Of a stretch of 39,270 nucleotides of DNA, positions 8,044-16,814 are shown piece by piece. The notes beneath the pieces are model-generated. The model was not told the DNA's origin. It ran no database searches and worked only from the letters and a program-made list of their open reading frames with translations. Both the position numbers and the translations under genes were made by a program. Origin of the DNA: Nitrosomonas sp. (GTDB lineage: Bacteria; Pseudomonadota; Gammaproteobacteria; Burkholderiales; Nitrosomonadaceae); NCBI GenBank assembly GCA_021774055.1, contig JAJFJL010000189.1, positions 1 to 39,270 of the forward strand. Direction: 5' to 3'. How positions within the stretch are numbered: position 1 is the stretch's first letter; each line of letters starts with the position of its first letter.

Positions 8044-8838
8044 ATGTTAAAGACTACTTCGAAAATAGTACGCGTGATCCGCTTAACCCGCTTAGTACTA
8101 CATCTTGTTTCAGGATTTATTCAATCATTAGTGTACCCACGGTTTTCTCAAGCGCTGCAAAGACGGATGATGAAAAATTGGGCAGTAGGATTTCTTGAAA
8201 TTCTTAATATCAAACTTAATTACACTGGCACTCCACCAAACGCAGATCAACAACAAGCGTTATTAGTCGCAAATCATGTTTCTTGGTTGGATATTTGTGT
8301 GTTAATGGCGGTATGCCCAAGCCGGTTTGTGGCCAAATCGGAAATTCGTAATTGGCCTGTTATTGGCTTGCTAAGTCACAATGCTGGGACATTATTTATT
8401 CAGCGTGCCAAACGGCAAGATACTTTGCGTATCAATAAGAATATTGCAACAGCGCTGACGAACGGTGATCGAGTGACAATATTCCCAGAAGGCACCACCA
8501 GTGCAGGCACAGAAATTCAACATTTCCATGCCTCGTTGTTGCAAGCAGCCACTGCAACTGACGTATCGTTATACCCAGTGGCTATCAGCTATCTAGATGT
8601 AGCTGGCAAGGTTAGTAAAGAAGCAGCGTTTATTGATCCATCGTTACTGTTTTCATTACGACAAATATTAAGTCAAACCAGCATCGAAGCTAAATTAATC
8701 TTTATTGACCCAATCCAAGGCGCGGGAAAGAACCGACGGGCTTTAGCACGACTGGCAGAACAAGCGATTGCTAATGCCCTGTCACTTCCGGTTGTGAGCA
8801 ATAAACCTGAAAAATTTTCCGATCCTCCAAACGAATAG
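8044..8838 (+). CDS. PlsC-family 1-acyl-glycerol-3-phosphate acyltransferase
   Basis: A membrane-associated acyltransferase of the LPLAT/PlsC family (264 residues), which would acylate lysophosphatidic acid or a related lysolipid in phospholipid synthesis. Catalytic motif I HVSWLD is at residues 78-83. The middle block FVAKSEIRNWPVIGLL and motif III FPEGTTS (147-153) follow. The N-terminus is hydrophobic and basic. No strong ribosome site precedes ATG 8044. Its last 68 bases overlap the end of the convergent apaH gene. It may act on ornithine lipids or other lysolipids instead; motifs alone do not decide this. Confidence 0.88.
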   Translation: MLKTTSKIVRVIRLTRLVLHLVSGFIQSLVYPRFSQALQRRMMKNWAVGFLEILNIKLNYTGTPPNADQQQALLVANHVSWLDICVLMAVCPSRFVAKSEIRNWPVIGLLSHNAGTLFIQRAKRQDTLRINKNIATALTNGDRVTIFPEGTTSAGTEIQHFHASLLQAATATDVSLYPVAISYLDVAGKVSKEAAFIDPSLLFSLRQILSQTSIEAKLIFIDPIQGAGKNRRALARLAEQAIANALSLPVVSNKPEKFSDPPNE

Positions 8839-9592
8839 CAGTCAAACTGCCTCCCCATAGACAACCGGTATCAAGGGCAATTAAATTGTTAGATACTTTC
8901 AAGCCTAATGCTGACCAATGACCACATACGATGGTTGCTTGTTTGCTGGCACGCTGTGGCAGATCAAACCAAGGGTAGTAATCAGGTGGAATTGTTTGCA
9001 TGGTACCTTTATAAGAAAAATCCATTTTCCCATCTAAAGTGCAAACACGCATACGAGTCATGGCATTAACAATAACCCGCAACCGCTTATAACCGGATAA
9101 ATCATCTTGCCAAGAATTAGGTTTGTTACCATAAAGTTGTGCTAATAGTTTTAGAAACTTCTTTCCTTGTAAACAAGTCTCAACTTCCTGCGCAAGTTCT
9201 ACCGCTTGCGCTACTGACCAATCAGGTAACAATCCCGCATGCACCATCACATAATCTCCATCTACATGTAATAACTTTTGCTGGCGCAACCAATGCAGCA
9301 GGCTATCTCGATCAGGGGCATCTAGGATAGGCTTTAACGTGTCACTAGGATGTAATTTGGCATGACCAGCGGCAACCATTAGCAAATGCAGATCATGATT
9401 GCCTAATACCATAGTGACTGCATCACCAGCTTGCTTGATAAAACGTAATGCAGCTAAAGAATCTGGACCACGGTTAACAATGTCGCCGACTAACCATAGT
9501 TTGTCATTGGTAGAATCAAAGTTGATTTGATCAAGTAGTTGTTGGAAAGGCTGGTAGCAGCCTTGTAGATCACCGATTGCGTAGGTTGGCAT
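8771..9592 (-). CDS. apaH: symmetrical bis(5'-nucleosyl)-tetraphosphatase
   Basis: A cytoplasmic metallophosphatase that splits Ap4A into two ADP, limiting stress dinucleotides and Np4-capped RNA. The PPP-family motifs are all present: GDLQG (7-11), GDIVNRGPDS (36-45) and GNHD (64-67). C-terminal CGHWSALG and the ALDTGCLWGG block complete the metal site and fold. The length, 273 residues, is normal for ApaH. Its 3' end overlaps the convergent acyltransferase by 68 bases, so the two transcripts are complementary there. Confidence 0.95.
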   Translation of the reverse strand: MPTYAIGDLQGCYQPFQQLLDQINFDSTNDKLWLVGDIVNRGPDSLAALRFIKQAGDAVTMVLGNHDLHLLMVAAGHAKLHPSDTLKPILDAPDRDSLLHWLRQQKLLHVDGDYVMVHAGLLPDWSVAQAVELAQEVETCLQGKKFLKLLAQLYGNKPNSWQDDLSGYKRLRVIVNAMTRMRVCTLDGKMDFSYKGTMQTIPPDYYPWFDLPQRASKQATIVCGHWSALGLKVSNNLIALDTGCLWGGSLTAIRLEDRKIFQVYCSQPEVTGH

Positions 9593-9736
9593 GGTTTGAA
9601 TTAAAGCGATTTGATTGCTAAATATAACTAATTGATATTAACAGTTAAGTTTGATATTTTATAAAATCATCTGATTAAAGATAGGATACTTACTGTGCGC
9701 ATTACTCGCAAATTGTAACGTCTAACATTTTTTTAT

Positions 9737-11044
9737 TCATTCGGAATTTATTTCACTAAGAATTTTTTTGTCAACTATGCCAGACACTACTTTGTTGCGT
9801 CCGCTTCGTTTTGCTTGATAAAGTGCCTGGTCAGATTGTTTGATTAATATTTCAGGTGATGAACAATCACCTGGGTATACCGCTGAGAACCCCAAGCTGA
9901 TGGTAACAACATCATTAGTCTCACTTCTTCCGTGAGGTATGGCAAGTGATTCAATTCGTACGCAGATCTTGTCAGCCAGTTGTTTTACTCCATCGACATT
10001 TGTTTCAGGCACAACTAATGAGAATTCCTCACCACCATAACGTGCCACCAAATCACTTGTACGCACTGATTCTTGAATAGCTTGAGCAATACGTTGCAGA
10101 CACTCGTCACCTGCAATATGCCCATAGATATCATTAAACTCCTTGAAATGATCAACATCAATCATTATGACTGACACAATCGAATTCCGCCTTGCTGCTC
10201 GTTGCCACTCTGTTTCTAAATAACAATCAAAGAATCGCCGGTTAAATGCACCAGTTAGTCCGTCAATATTAGATAAATATTTCATTTCTTTGATAAATAT
10301 GAAAGCCAGCCACACCCCTAATATACTTATAACTCCTATAAGCACTATGGTGCCGAATAAACTGCTGCGAATCTCCTTAGCTGCTTCGTCAAGTGGCAGG
10401 ATGATCTCTAAGACACCACGCACATCACCAACTTTCCAATCTCTTTTAGGACTATCTGGGTGTTTGTTATGACATTCGATGCATGCTTCATACATTTGAT
10501 CTGCTGTTGCATAGCGCAACGCCCAGCGACCATTATATTCTTCAAAGCGATAATAAGGTTGCTGAGGATCTTCTTTGAGAGATGCCAGTGCATCTTGTTC
10601 AAAAGCATCATTGATACGGTCATTCACGCGCCAAGGGAAAGGGTGTTCGCTGAATAACTTTACTGCGCCCATTTCTGACGTTCTACCAATACGCTCACCC
10701 AAAATGATGCTAAGGGTGGCTGGGAGCGGAATAGCCCCCTCTTTTTCTAGATAATCGTGGGTAACTTCAATGCCGTGGTCTTCTACTCGCGCAACAACTT
10801 CTGACGTATAGAGTACACGGAATTTTGCCAGTGCCTGCGAGTACAATGCAGCATGATTGGTGGCATTCGATTCAAGAATGTTATTAGTCAATTGCGAAAA
10901 GTGCCAAAATATAACCACCACAGCTAATATAACCACTGTTAGTAGTATAGCTACCGGACGTTTGAGAAGAACCGACAGAATCCACTGATGCAAGTGAAGA
11001 AACACCCGTTTGTTAGAGTAGATATTGTGAGAATCATTTTTCAT
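9737..11044 (-). CDS. membrane diguanylate cyclase with CxxCH haem-like sensor domain
   Basis: The 435 residues hold a TM helix (31-49), a periplasmic DUF3365/Tll0287-like sensor domain with a CIECH haem c motif (188-192), a second TM helix (230-251), then a GGDEF domain. The active site is GGEEF (337-341). The inhibitory-site RTSD (328-331) lies exactly five residues before it, so the enzyme should make c-di-GMP and be feedback-inhibited. The CxxCH suggests redox or gas sensing through covalent haem; this is inferred. It appears to be transcribed alone. Confidence 0.9.
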   Translation of the reverse strand: MKNDSHNIYSNKRVFLHLHQWILSVLLKRPVAILLTVVILAVVVIFWHFSQLTNNILESNATNHAALYSQALAKFRVLYTSEVVARVEDHGIEVTHDYLEKEGAIPLPATLSIILGERIGRTSEMGAVKLFSEHPFPWRVNDRINDAFEQDALASLKEDPQQPYYRFEEYNGRWALRYATADQMYEACIECHNKHPDSPKRDWKVGDVRGVLEIILPLDEAAKEIRSSLFGTIVLIGVISILGVWLAFIFIKEMKYLSNIDGLTGAFNRRFFDCYLETEWQRAARRNSIVSVIMIDVDHFKEFNDIYGHIAGDECLQRIAQAIQESVRTSDLVARYGGEEFSLVVPETNVDGVKQLADKICVRIESLAIPHGRSETNDVVTISLGFSAVYPGDCSSPEILIKQSDQALYQAKRSGRNKVVSGIVDKKILSEINSE

Positions 11045-11138
11045 AAGAATAGATTGGACTTTGGGGTTGCTTCATGCACGTTCCTAACCATTCGTTCATC
11101 GTTATCGTGCGCAAAACAAACGCATAAATAGATATAAA

Positions 11139-11996
11139 TTATCCAAGCTCAAATGTTGTTACGCTAAATATTCTATCTAATGGGAGTTTAGGAAAATCAG
11201 AGGTATACATTCGAGCTGTTGCAAAGACAATTGTCATATTATTTTCTTCTGCTATATCAATTGCAGCTTGATTAACTTCAGGTGGATCAAAATAAATCGG
11301 CACTCCATCTGTTGCACAAGATTTTAAGGCTAAAAATAACGATTTAGCAATTTGTGAATTATCAGCAAACAATGGACCAATTTTAAAGCCGGACAGGCAA
11401 ATGCGAAGTGCTCCATATCCAGCTAGTCTGCCATTCTTTATAAAGCCTAGTGATGTGCTACCTTTCTGATTTATCCAGGCTTGGATAAATGTCGAGCGGT
11501 CATCTGGGAAGAATGTTTTATCATAGTCAATTATGTCATCAATGGGGATTGTAGAAAGCTGAACTATCTCCTGACAGCCGAGAAATGTTCCTCCTCCTGT
11601 TCCTTCGTATCTTATATTGCTATAGGCTAATTTAAATCCAGATTTCTTATAATTATCTTGTTGCGCTATTACACCATCAAGACCAATATTACGGCCAGTA
11701 AGATATTCGATACCTGCATCCCAAATTTTAATCCCGTAACCTAATCCCCTAAAGTCAGGCCTAACAATATAAAATCCCATAAACCCAAAAGTTTCACCAT
11801 ACTTTACAGCAGATATTGTTGCGATTGGTTCATTATTAATGAGTCCAACAAGAAAACCATTTGGATCAGCACGATAGAAGCAATCAAGGTCATACAGCCC
11901 AGGATTCCACCCTTCCTCTGCTGCCCAATCAATTGCGATTGAAAGTTCTTGTTTTGTCATAGTACGAATTGAATATTCGTCTTTTATATTTTTCAT
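11139..11996 (-). CDS. GNAT N-acetyltransferase with C-terminal GNAT-like domain
   Basis: The N-terminal half (about residues 9-140) is a GNAT fold with acetyl-CoA loop motif RGLGYG and preceding GFMGFYIVRPDF. The C-terminal half resembles the second domain often seen in YitH-like acetyltransferases (DUF1248/Acetyltransf_18 type). The substrate cannot be told. The gene stands alone, with AT-rich flanks and no clear ribosome site before ATG 11996. Confidence 0.82.
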   Translation of the reverse strand: MKNIKDEYSIRTMTKQELSIAIDWAAEEGWNPGLYDLDCFYRADPNGFLVGLINNEPIATISAVKYGETFGFMGFYIVRPDFRGLGYGIKIWDAGIEYLTGRNIGLDGVIAQQDNYKKSGFKLAYSNIRYEGTGGGTFLGCQEIVQLSTIPIDDIIDYDKTFFPDDRSTFIQAWINQKGSTSLGFIKNGRLAGYGALRICLSGFKIGPLFADNSQIAKSLFLALKSCATDGVPIYFDPPEVNQAAIDIAEENNMTIVFATARMYTSDFPKLPLDRIFSVTTFELG

Positions 11997-12238
11997 TTTT
12001 TTAGGTGGTATTCTTCATTATTTAAATACTTAAATTTTAACTTGAATCTGCCCCATCATATGACCGTGCTAAGTATAACCCTCCCACTATTAGAGACTGG
12101 TCCAGATTCTTACTTTTATAGTGCTTTGGAGAAGTGGTTGATCTAGTTTCAATGTGTCTGGTCATGGTTATAAAAACGTTTTATTATTAAGTGGTTATAA
12201 ATTATTTAAAGATAAAGTTCTATGCCAAATGTCAGTAT

Positions 12239-12709
12239 TTATAAAAATTTCCAAGTAGAAAATGTAGCCCCTTGACCAACTACGCTGCCATTTGGTTTTT
12301 GAATATTCCAGATTGTTGCTTGTTCTACTAAAAAACGTTTCCCAGTACTAGAAATTCTTACGCCGCGATAATCAGAGATATATCCTTGAGTTTGAGCTTG
12401 TTTCAACATACGTGCACGTTCTTCACGATTAACTGGTTCGGCAGTTAAGCGTGAAGGAGTTCGCGTGAAATCTTGCCAATCCATTTCCCATAAACTTAAT
12501 GCAGTTTGATTGCCATAATTTAATACTGGGTCATCTTGCAAGCCATGTGAGGCAACCACAAATTGACTGTTAAATAAATTATTAGCTTGCTCAAACGTTG
12601 TGCCACTACGCGAGATAAGCTCTTGTTTTACCAAAAATGCATAGCTGTCCAATAGGTATTGTGTCCATTGCAATATTTGAGGGTCGTGCCAATAGTTTTT
12701 TGTAGTCAT
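12239..12709 (-). CDS. MEKHLA domain protein
   Basis: A 156-residue protein that appears to be a single MEKHLA/PAS-like domain (LSLWEMDWQDFTRTPSRLTAEP, then RGVRISSTGKRFLVEQATIWN). Stand-alone MEKHLA proteins are thought to bind small ligands or flavin-like cofactors, but no function is established. A fragment of the CCTAGATCC MITE lies between it and the upstream hydrolase gene, so co-transcription with that gene is possible but unproven. Confidence 0.75.
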   Translation of the reverse strand: MTTKNYWHDPQILQWTQYLLDSYAFLVKQELISRSGTTFEQANNLFNSQFVVASHGLQDDPVLNYGNQTALSLWEMDWQDFTRTPSRLTAEPVNREERARMLKQAQTQGYISDYRGVRISSTGKRFLVEQATIWNIQKPNGSVVGQGATFSTWKFL

Positions 12710-12737
12710 TGGTTTTAAAGTAGACAGTAAAGTATAT

Positions 12738-12752
12738 CTTGCAGGATCTAGG
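12738..12752. repeat. end fragment of the CCTAGATCC MITE
   Basis: CTTGCAGGATCTAGG matches the right terminal sequence of the 158-161-bp MITE at 15714-15871 and 28759-28919. It abuts the stop codon of the persulfide dioxygenase-like gene. No left end is visible nearby. Confidence 0.5.
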
Positions 12753-13613
12753 TTAAATTATATTGATTGGTATTTTAAAATAAGCAATTCCATTTTCTTC
12801 CGCAGGCGGCATTTCGCCTGCTCGTATATTAGTTTGAATTGAGGGTATTAGCAAAGTGGGGGCAGCAAGTGTTTTATCGCGAGCGGTACGTACAGCAATA
12901 AATTCATCTTCACTAATACCATCATGAACATGAATGTTATGTGCCAGTTGTTCTGCTACAGTACTTTGCCATTGAATGGTACGATTAGCTGGTGGATAGT
13001 CGTGACACATAAATAATTTGGTTTCAGTTGGATACCCAAGTAGCTTGTGTATAGAGCGATATAACTGGCGTGCATCGCCACCTGGAAAATCAGCGCGGGC
13101 AGTACCGACATCTGGCATGAATAAGGTGTCACCAATAAATATAGCATCATCAAATTGGTACGCCAGATCTGCAGGCGTATGGCCAGGTGTTGAAATCGCG
13201 GTTGCAGTTAACTTGCCAACCTGAAATATTTCACCATCAGTGAATAAATGATCAAACTGACTGCCGTTAGCTACAAACTCATCGCCCATATTAAATAGTT
13301 TTTTGAAAGTTTCTTGTACCTTGGGAGTGTCATTTCCAATGGCAATTTTCCCACCTAGCTGATCTCTGAGATAGTGAGCGGATGAAAGGTGATCCGCATG
13401 GGCATGTGTTTCAAGAATCCACTCAATAGTTAAACCTCTATCTTTGATAAATTGAATTTGCTTATCTGCAAATTGGGTACTGGTTCGACCTGATTTTGCA
13501 TCATAGTCAAGAACTGGATCTATGATAGCGCAGCTTCCACCATGTTCATCAAAAACAACGTAACTAACAGTGCATGTGACGGTTTCAAAGAATGTTTCTA
13601 TATTTGGTTTCAT
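12753..13613 (-). CDS. persulfide dioxygenase-like MBL-fold hydrolase (Blh/ETHE1 type)
   Basis: A metallo-beta-lactamase-fold protein of 286 residues. Metal ligands are THAHADH (H70, H72, D74, H75), H145 (TPGHT), D162 (GDTLF) and H204 (CHDYPP). The block GTARADFPGGD is typical of persulfide dioxygenases and the Blh proteins of bigR operons, which oxidise glutathione persulfide to sulfite. The start at 13613 has an AAAGGAGA ribosome site; upstream in-frame codons do not. It diverges from arsR and the SQR fusion, fitting a sulfide detoxification module. A MITE separates it from the shared regulatory region. Confidence 0.9.
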   Translation of the reverse strand: MKPNIETFFETVTCTVSYVVFDEHGGSCAIIDPVLDYDAKSGRTSTQFADKQIQFIKDRGLTIEWILETHAHADHLSSAHYLRDQLGGKIAIGNDTPKVQETFKKLFNMGDEFVANGSQFDHLFTDGEIFQVGKLTATAISTPGHTPADLAYQFDDAIFIGDTLFMPDVGTARADFPGGDARQLYRSIHKLLGYPTETKLFMCHDYPPANRTIQWQSTVAEQLAHNIHVHDGISEDEFIAVRTARDKTLAAPTLLIPSIQTNIRAGEMPPAEENGIAYFKIPINII

Positions 13614-13650
13614 TTTGTTCTCCTTTAATATTATTGCCTCGTCCCTTAAA

Positions 13651-13705
13651 CCTAGATCCTGTAAGTGATAGCACGCTATATGCACGATCATTTGCGGGAT
13701 CTAGG
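13651..13705. mobile_element. short internally deleted copy of the CCTAGATCC MITE
   Basis: Inverted ends CCTAGATCCTGTAAG and GCGGGATCTAGG are flanked on both sides by TTAAA, a probable 5-bp target duplication. It is 55 bp long and keeps only the outer parts of the full element. It lies in the intergenic region between the divergent hydrolase and arsR genes. Confidence 0.7.
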
Positions 13706-13732
13706 TTAAACTAAACCCTTGTCATTTCAATA

Positions 13733-13760
13733 TTGACAATAATATATATATTAATAACTT
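13733..13760 (+). promoter_or_regulatory. arsR promoter and AT palindrome
   Basis: A TTGACA hexamer (13733-13738) is followed by a perfect 14-bp palindrome TAATATATATATTA (13740-13753), which would fall in the spacer before a weak -10 near 13755. A repressor bound there would block polymerase, as expected for autoregulation by an ArsR/BigR protein. The exact operator is inferred. Confidence 0.4.
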
Positions 13761-13771
13761 AATCAATCTTT

Positions 13772-14092
13772 ATGAAAAGTCAATCTGACTACCCTGATAT
13801 TTCAGCTATCCGAGAATCTGCTACAGTGGCCTGTGGAATGTTAAAAATACTGGCAAATGAAGACCGCTTACTTATTTTGTGTCAGCTTAGCCAGGGTGAT
13901 AGAAATGTAGGTGAACTGAAGAAACTATTAGGAATACAACAGCCAACACTTTCACAACAGCTGACGGTGTTGCGTGGAGAAGGATTGGTAACTACCCAAC
14001 GTAAGGGAAAATACATTGTGTATAGTTTAGCAAGTGTAGAAGCCACTAAAATCATGGAAACTTTATTTAGTCTTTATTGTAAAGGCCATTAG
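13772..14092 (+). CDS. ArsR-family persulfide-sensing repressor (BigR/SqrR-like)
   Basis: A 106-residue winged-helix repressor (recognition region IQQPTLSQQLTVLRGEGLV). C37 and C103 are 66 residues apart, the same spacing as the redox cysteine pair of SqrR (C41/C107) and BigR (C42/C108), which form a tetrasulfide bridge on exposure to persulfides. That argues for sulfide sensing rather than metal sensing. The gene precedes the SQR fusion by 9 bases, so both share a promoter, with the divergent persulfide dioxygenase on the other side. Confidence 0.88.
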   Translation: MKSQSDYPDISAIRESATVACGMLKILANEDRLLILCQLSQGDRNVGELKKLLGIQQPTLSQQLTVLRGEGLVTTQRKGKYIVYSLASVEATKIMETLFSLYCKGH

Positions 14093-14101
14093 GAGAGTGT
14101 A

Positions 14102-15703
14102 ATGAGTATGAATTTAACCAAATTAGATGACAAGTTGTCAGTAACTGGTCAAATAAGTCTGGACGATTTACATGAAATTGCTGAAGCTGGCTATAAGTCG
14201 GTTATTTGTAACCGACCAGATTTTGAAGCGGGAGATGATCAACCAAGCAGTGAACAATTGGAAGTTTCCGCAAAAGAATTAGGTCTTGTTTTTGCTTATT
14301 TGCCAGTTGAAATCGGGGCGGTTTCCGCAGAGCATGGTGAAAAATTTAAACAACTTATGATTATTCTGCCAGGGCCAGTTCTTGCCTTTTGTCGTTCAGG
14401 CAGGCGTTCTACTGCTTTGCATGAATTGGCAAAACAAGATACAGCAGGCGATCAACATCCTGTATCGGATGCATGTAATTGGGGTAATGCTTTTGATGTA
14501 GTGGTAGTTGGGGGTGGTTCGGCAGGCATTGGTGTTACCGCCAGTCTACTAAAACGCCGGCCTTCTTTGCGGATTGCAATTATTGAACCAAGTGATAAAC
14601 ATTATTATCAGCCTGCCTGGACGCTTGTTGGCGGGGGTGCTTATGACATTGCCGATACTGTACGTGATATGGCAGAAGTTATTCCACAGTCAGCAGAGTG
14701 GATTCAAGAAGCAGCTAGCAATTTTGACCCAAATAACAACTTGGTAAATTTAGCCGATGGTCGCGCAATTGGCTATCGGCAATTAATTGTTTGTCCTGGC
14801 ATTCGCCTAGCATGGGAGAAAATTACTGGCTTGCAAGAAACTCTAGGTAAAAATGGGGTGACTTCAAATTATTCTTATGAACTAGCACCGTATACTTGGT
14901 CATTAGTTGAAAATATTAAAACAGGTAAAGCCATATTCACGCAACCACCAATGCCGATTAAATGCGCTGGTGCACCACAAAAAGCTATGTATCTTTCATG
15001 TGATCATTGGCTACAAAATGATCATCTGGATGAGATTGATGTTGAATTTAATACCGCAGGTGCAGTGCTTTTTGGTGTGGCTGACTTTGTGCCGCCATTG
15101 ATGGAATATGTAAAACGTTACCATGCAGAGCTAGTGTTTAATTCTAATTTGGTACGTGTCGATGGAGCTAATAAAGTTGCTTATTTTGAGATTAAAGATA
15201 GTGAGGGAAATGTTAAACAGCTGGCAAAGTCTTTTGATATGTTACATGTCACACCGCCACAAATGGCCCCTGATTTCTTGCGTAACAGTCCCTTGGCAGA
15301 TGCTAGTGGCTTCTGCGAAGTTGATCAGCAAACACTGCGACATCCACGTTATTTAAATGTCTTCTCACTTGGTGATGCCTGCTCCTCGCCTAATGCAAAA
15401 ACTGCAGCTGCGGCAAGAAAACAAATTGTCGTAGTTGCTGAAAACGTTTTAGCTGAAAAAGAAGATCGAGATTTAACAACTATCTACGACGGTTACGGCG
15501 CTTGCCCATTAACCGTAGAAAATGGCAAAGTTGTCCTGGCAGAATTTGGTTTTGGTGGTAAATTGCTGCCTACTCTTCCGCTTAAACCTACATCAGCTAG
15601 TCGATTTAATTGGTTTCTTAAGGTAAAAGTTTTTCCCTGGTTATATTGGAACGGAATGTTAAAAGGTAAAGAATGGTTGGCCAGACCCAGTAAAACACGC
15701 TGA
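14102..15703 (+). CDS. DUF442 rhodanese-like/sulfide:quinone oxidoreductase fusion
   Basis: A 533-residue fusion. Residues 1-115 form a DUF442 (TIGR01244) phosphatase/rhodanese-like domain with active loop CRSGRRS (C97). From 131 on it is a flavoprotein of the type II SQR/SQOR kind, with FAD-binding VVVVGGGSAG and the cysteines C288 (PIKCAGAP) and C427 (SLGDACSS) corresponding to the SQOR redox pair. It should oxidise sulfide, pass electrons to quinone and hand the sulfane sulfur to a thiol. The persulfide formed would feed the neighbouring dioxygenase. AGGAG precedes ATG 14102. Similar fusions exist in other proteobacterial bigR-type clusters. Confidence 0.92.
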   Translation: MSMNLTKLDDKLSVTGQISLDDLHEIAEAGYKSVICNRPDFEAGDDQPSSEQLEVSAKELGLVFAYLPVEIGAVSAEHGEKFKQLMIILPGPVLAFCRSGRRSTALHELAKQDTAGDQHPVSDACNWGNAFDVVVVGGGSAGIGVTASLLKRRPSLRIAIIEPSDKHYYQPAWTLVGGGAYDIADTVRDMAEVIPQSAEWIQEAASNFDPNNNLVNLADGRAIGYRQLIVCPGIRLAWEKITGLQETLGKNGVTSNYSYELAPYTWSLVENIKTGKAIFTQPPMPIKCAGAPQKAMYLSCDHWLQNDHLDEIDVEFNTAGAVLFGVADFVPPLMEYVKRYHAELVFNSNLVRVDGANKVAYFEIKDSEGNVKQLAKSFDMLHVTPPQMAPDFLRNSPLADASGFCEVDQQTLRHPRYLNVFSLGDACSSPNAKTAAAARKQIVVVAENVLAEKEDRDLTTIYDGYGACPLTVENGKVVLAEFGFGGKLLPTLPLKPTSASRFNWFLKVKVFPWLYWNGMLKGKEWLARPSKTR

Positions 15704-15713
15704 CTGATTGATG

Positions 15714-15871
15714 CCTAGATCCTGTAAGTCGCACACATACCGCATAACAGATTGTTCCATATAGCAAACATCATTCTTTGAGGATATCAATAAGTGTTCC
15801 TCGCAGAATAAAATTCACTCTATGGAACAATGTGTTACACATTATATGCACGATCACCTGCAGGATCTAGG
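15714..15871. mobile_element. 158-bp palindromic MITE (CCTAGATCC family)
   Basis: Inverted arms of about 70 bp begin CCTAGATCCTG and meet near the centre. Internal sequence includes AGATTGTTCCATA and its complement. Flanks TGATG and TGATA suggest a 5-bp target duplication with one change. It lies between the SQR fusion and the permease gene and could end or attenuate transcription between them. Confidence 0.8.
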
Positions 15872-15898
15872 TGATAATTTTTCTGCCTATCTAGCCAT

Positions 15899-15930
15899 CG
15901 TCATTCCTGCGTGTTTTTAGCAGGAATCCA
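15899..15930. repeat. short hairpin of the CGTCATTCCTGC family
   Basis: ATTCCTGC, a loop and GCAGGAAT form a small stem. Only one arm of the longer palindromes seen elsewhere is present. Confidence 0.55.
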
Positions 15931-15990
15931 AATCGAAAAAGGTGGGTGCACTATCGTTTACCCACCCTACACGACTGCGTGCATAAAATA

Positions 15991-16806
15991 ATGATTGAAA
16001 CTCAAATAATTGCTAGCTTACTTGGTTCATTGGCGGGGATTGTTTTGGCGTTAACTGGTGCCGGTGGCGCTATTATTGCCGTACCATTACTTGTTTTCGG
16101 TTTACATCTTGCGGTTGCAGAAGCTGCACCAATTGCTTTACTGGCTGTTTGCCTATCAGCAGCAATAGGTGCTTTACTTGCTCTAAGACAAGGAAAAGTA
16201 CGCTATCGGGCAGCAGGACTTATCGCCATCACCGGTGCCATTGTTGCACCTGGTGGAATATGGTTAGCTCAAAAGATACCAAACACACCTTTAACCTTAG
16301 TATTTTCTATAGTTCTAGCTTACGTCGCATTTGACATGTTGCGCCAAAGCAAACTCCCCAATTGTGAAACAGAAGATTTAACATCTCGCACCTTTACGAA
16401 ACCTTGTTTACTTGATTCATCTAATGGACGTTTAGTTTGGACTAGGCCTTGTGTTGGAGCACTAACACTATCCGGTGTTACTGCAGGTTTTTTGTCTGGT
16501 TTGCTAGGTGTGGGAGGTGGTTTTGTTATTGTTCCAGCACTAAAAAAAGTAACAGACCTTCAAATGCAATCAATTCTAGCAACAGCACTGGCAATAATTG
16601 CATTGATATCTGCAACCGGAGTCATTTCTGCCACATTAATGAACACCATGAACTGGTCAATTGCAATGCCTTTTGCTGGTGGTGCAATTATCGGAATGTT
16701 ACTTGTACGAAGTTTTGCTAACAGTTTTTCAGCACAAAAATTACAGCAGAGTTTTGCTGTAATAGCGATTTGTGTATCGCTTGGCATGATTGTTAAGGTG
16801 ATATAG
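15991..16806 (+). CDS. TauE/SafE family anion permease
   Basis: A 271-residue integral membrane protein of the TauE/SafE (DUF81) family with about eight helices in two pseudo-repeats. Each repeat starts with a glycine-rich stretch: LALTGAGGAIIAVP near the start and LSGLLGVGGGFVIVPALKK in the second half. Members export sulfite, sulfoacetate or other sulfur anions. Next to SQR and persulfide dioxygenase, sulfite export is the natural guess: the dioxygenase would make sulfite and this protein would remove it. ATG 15991 begins MIETQIIASLL; upstream in-frame codons run into repeat DNA. The ribosome site is weak. Confidence 0.88.
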   Translation: MIETQIIASLLGSLAGIVLALTGAGGAIIAVPLLVFGLHLAVAEAAPIALLAVCLSAAIGALLALRQGKVRYRAAGLIAITGAIVAPGGIWLAQKIPNTPLTLVFSIVLAYVAFDMLRQSKLPNCETEDLTSRTFTKPCLLDSSNGRLVWTRPCVGALTLSGVTAGFLSGLLGVGGGFVIVPALKKVTDLQMQSILATALAIIALISATGVISATLMNTMNWSIAMPFAGGAIIGMLLVRSFANSFSAQKLQQSFAVIAICVSLGMIVKVI

Positions 16807-16814
16807 GCTTATTA

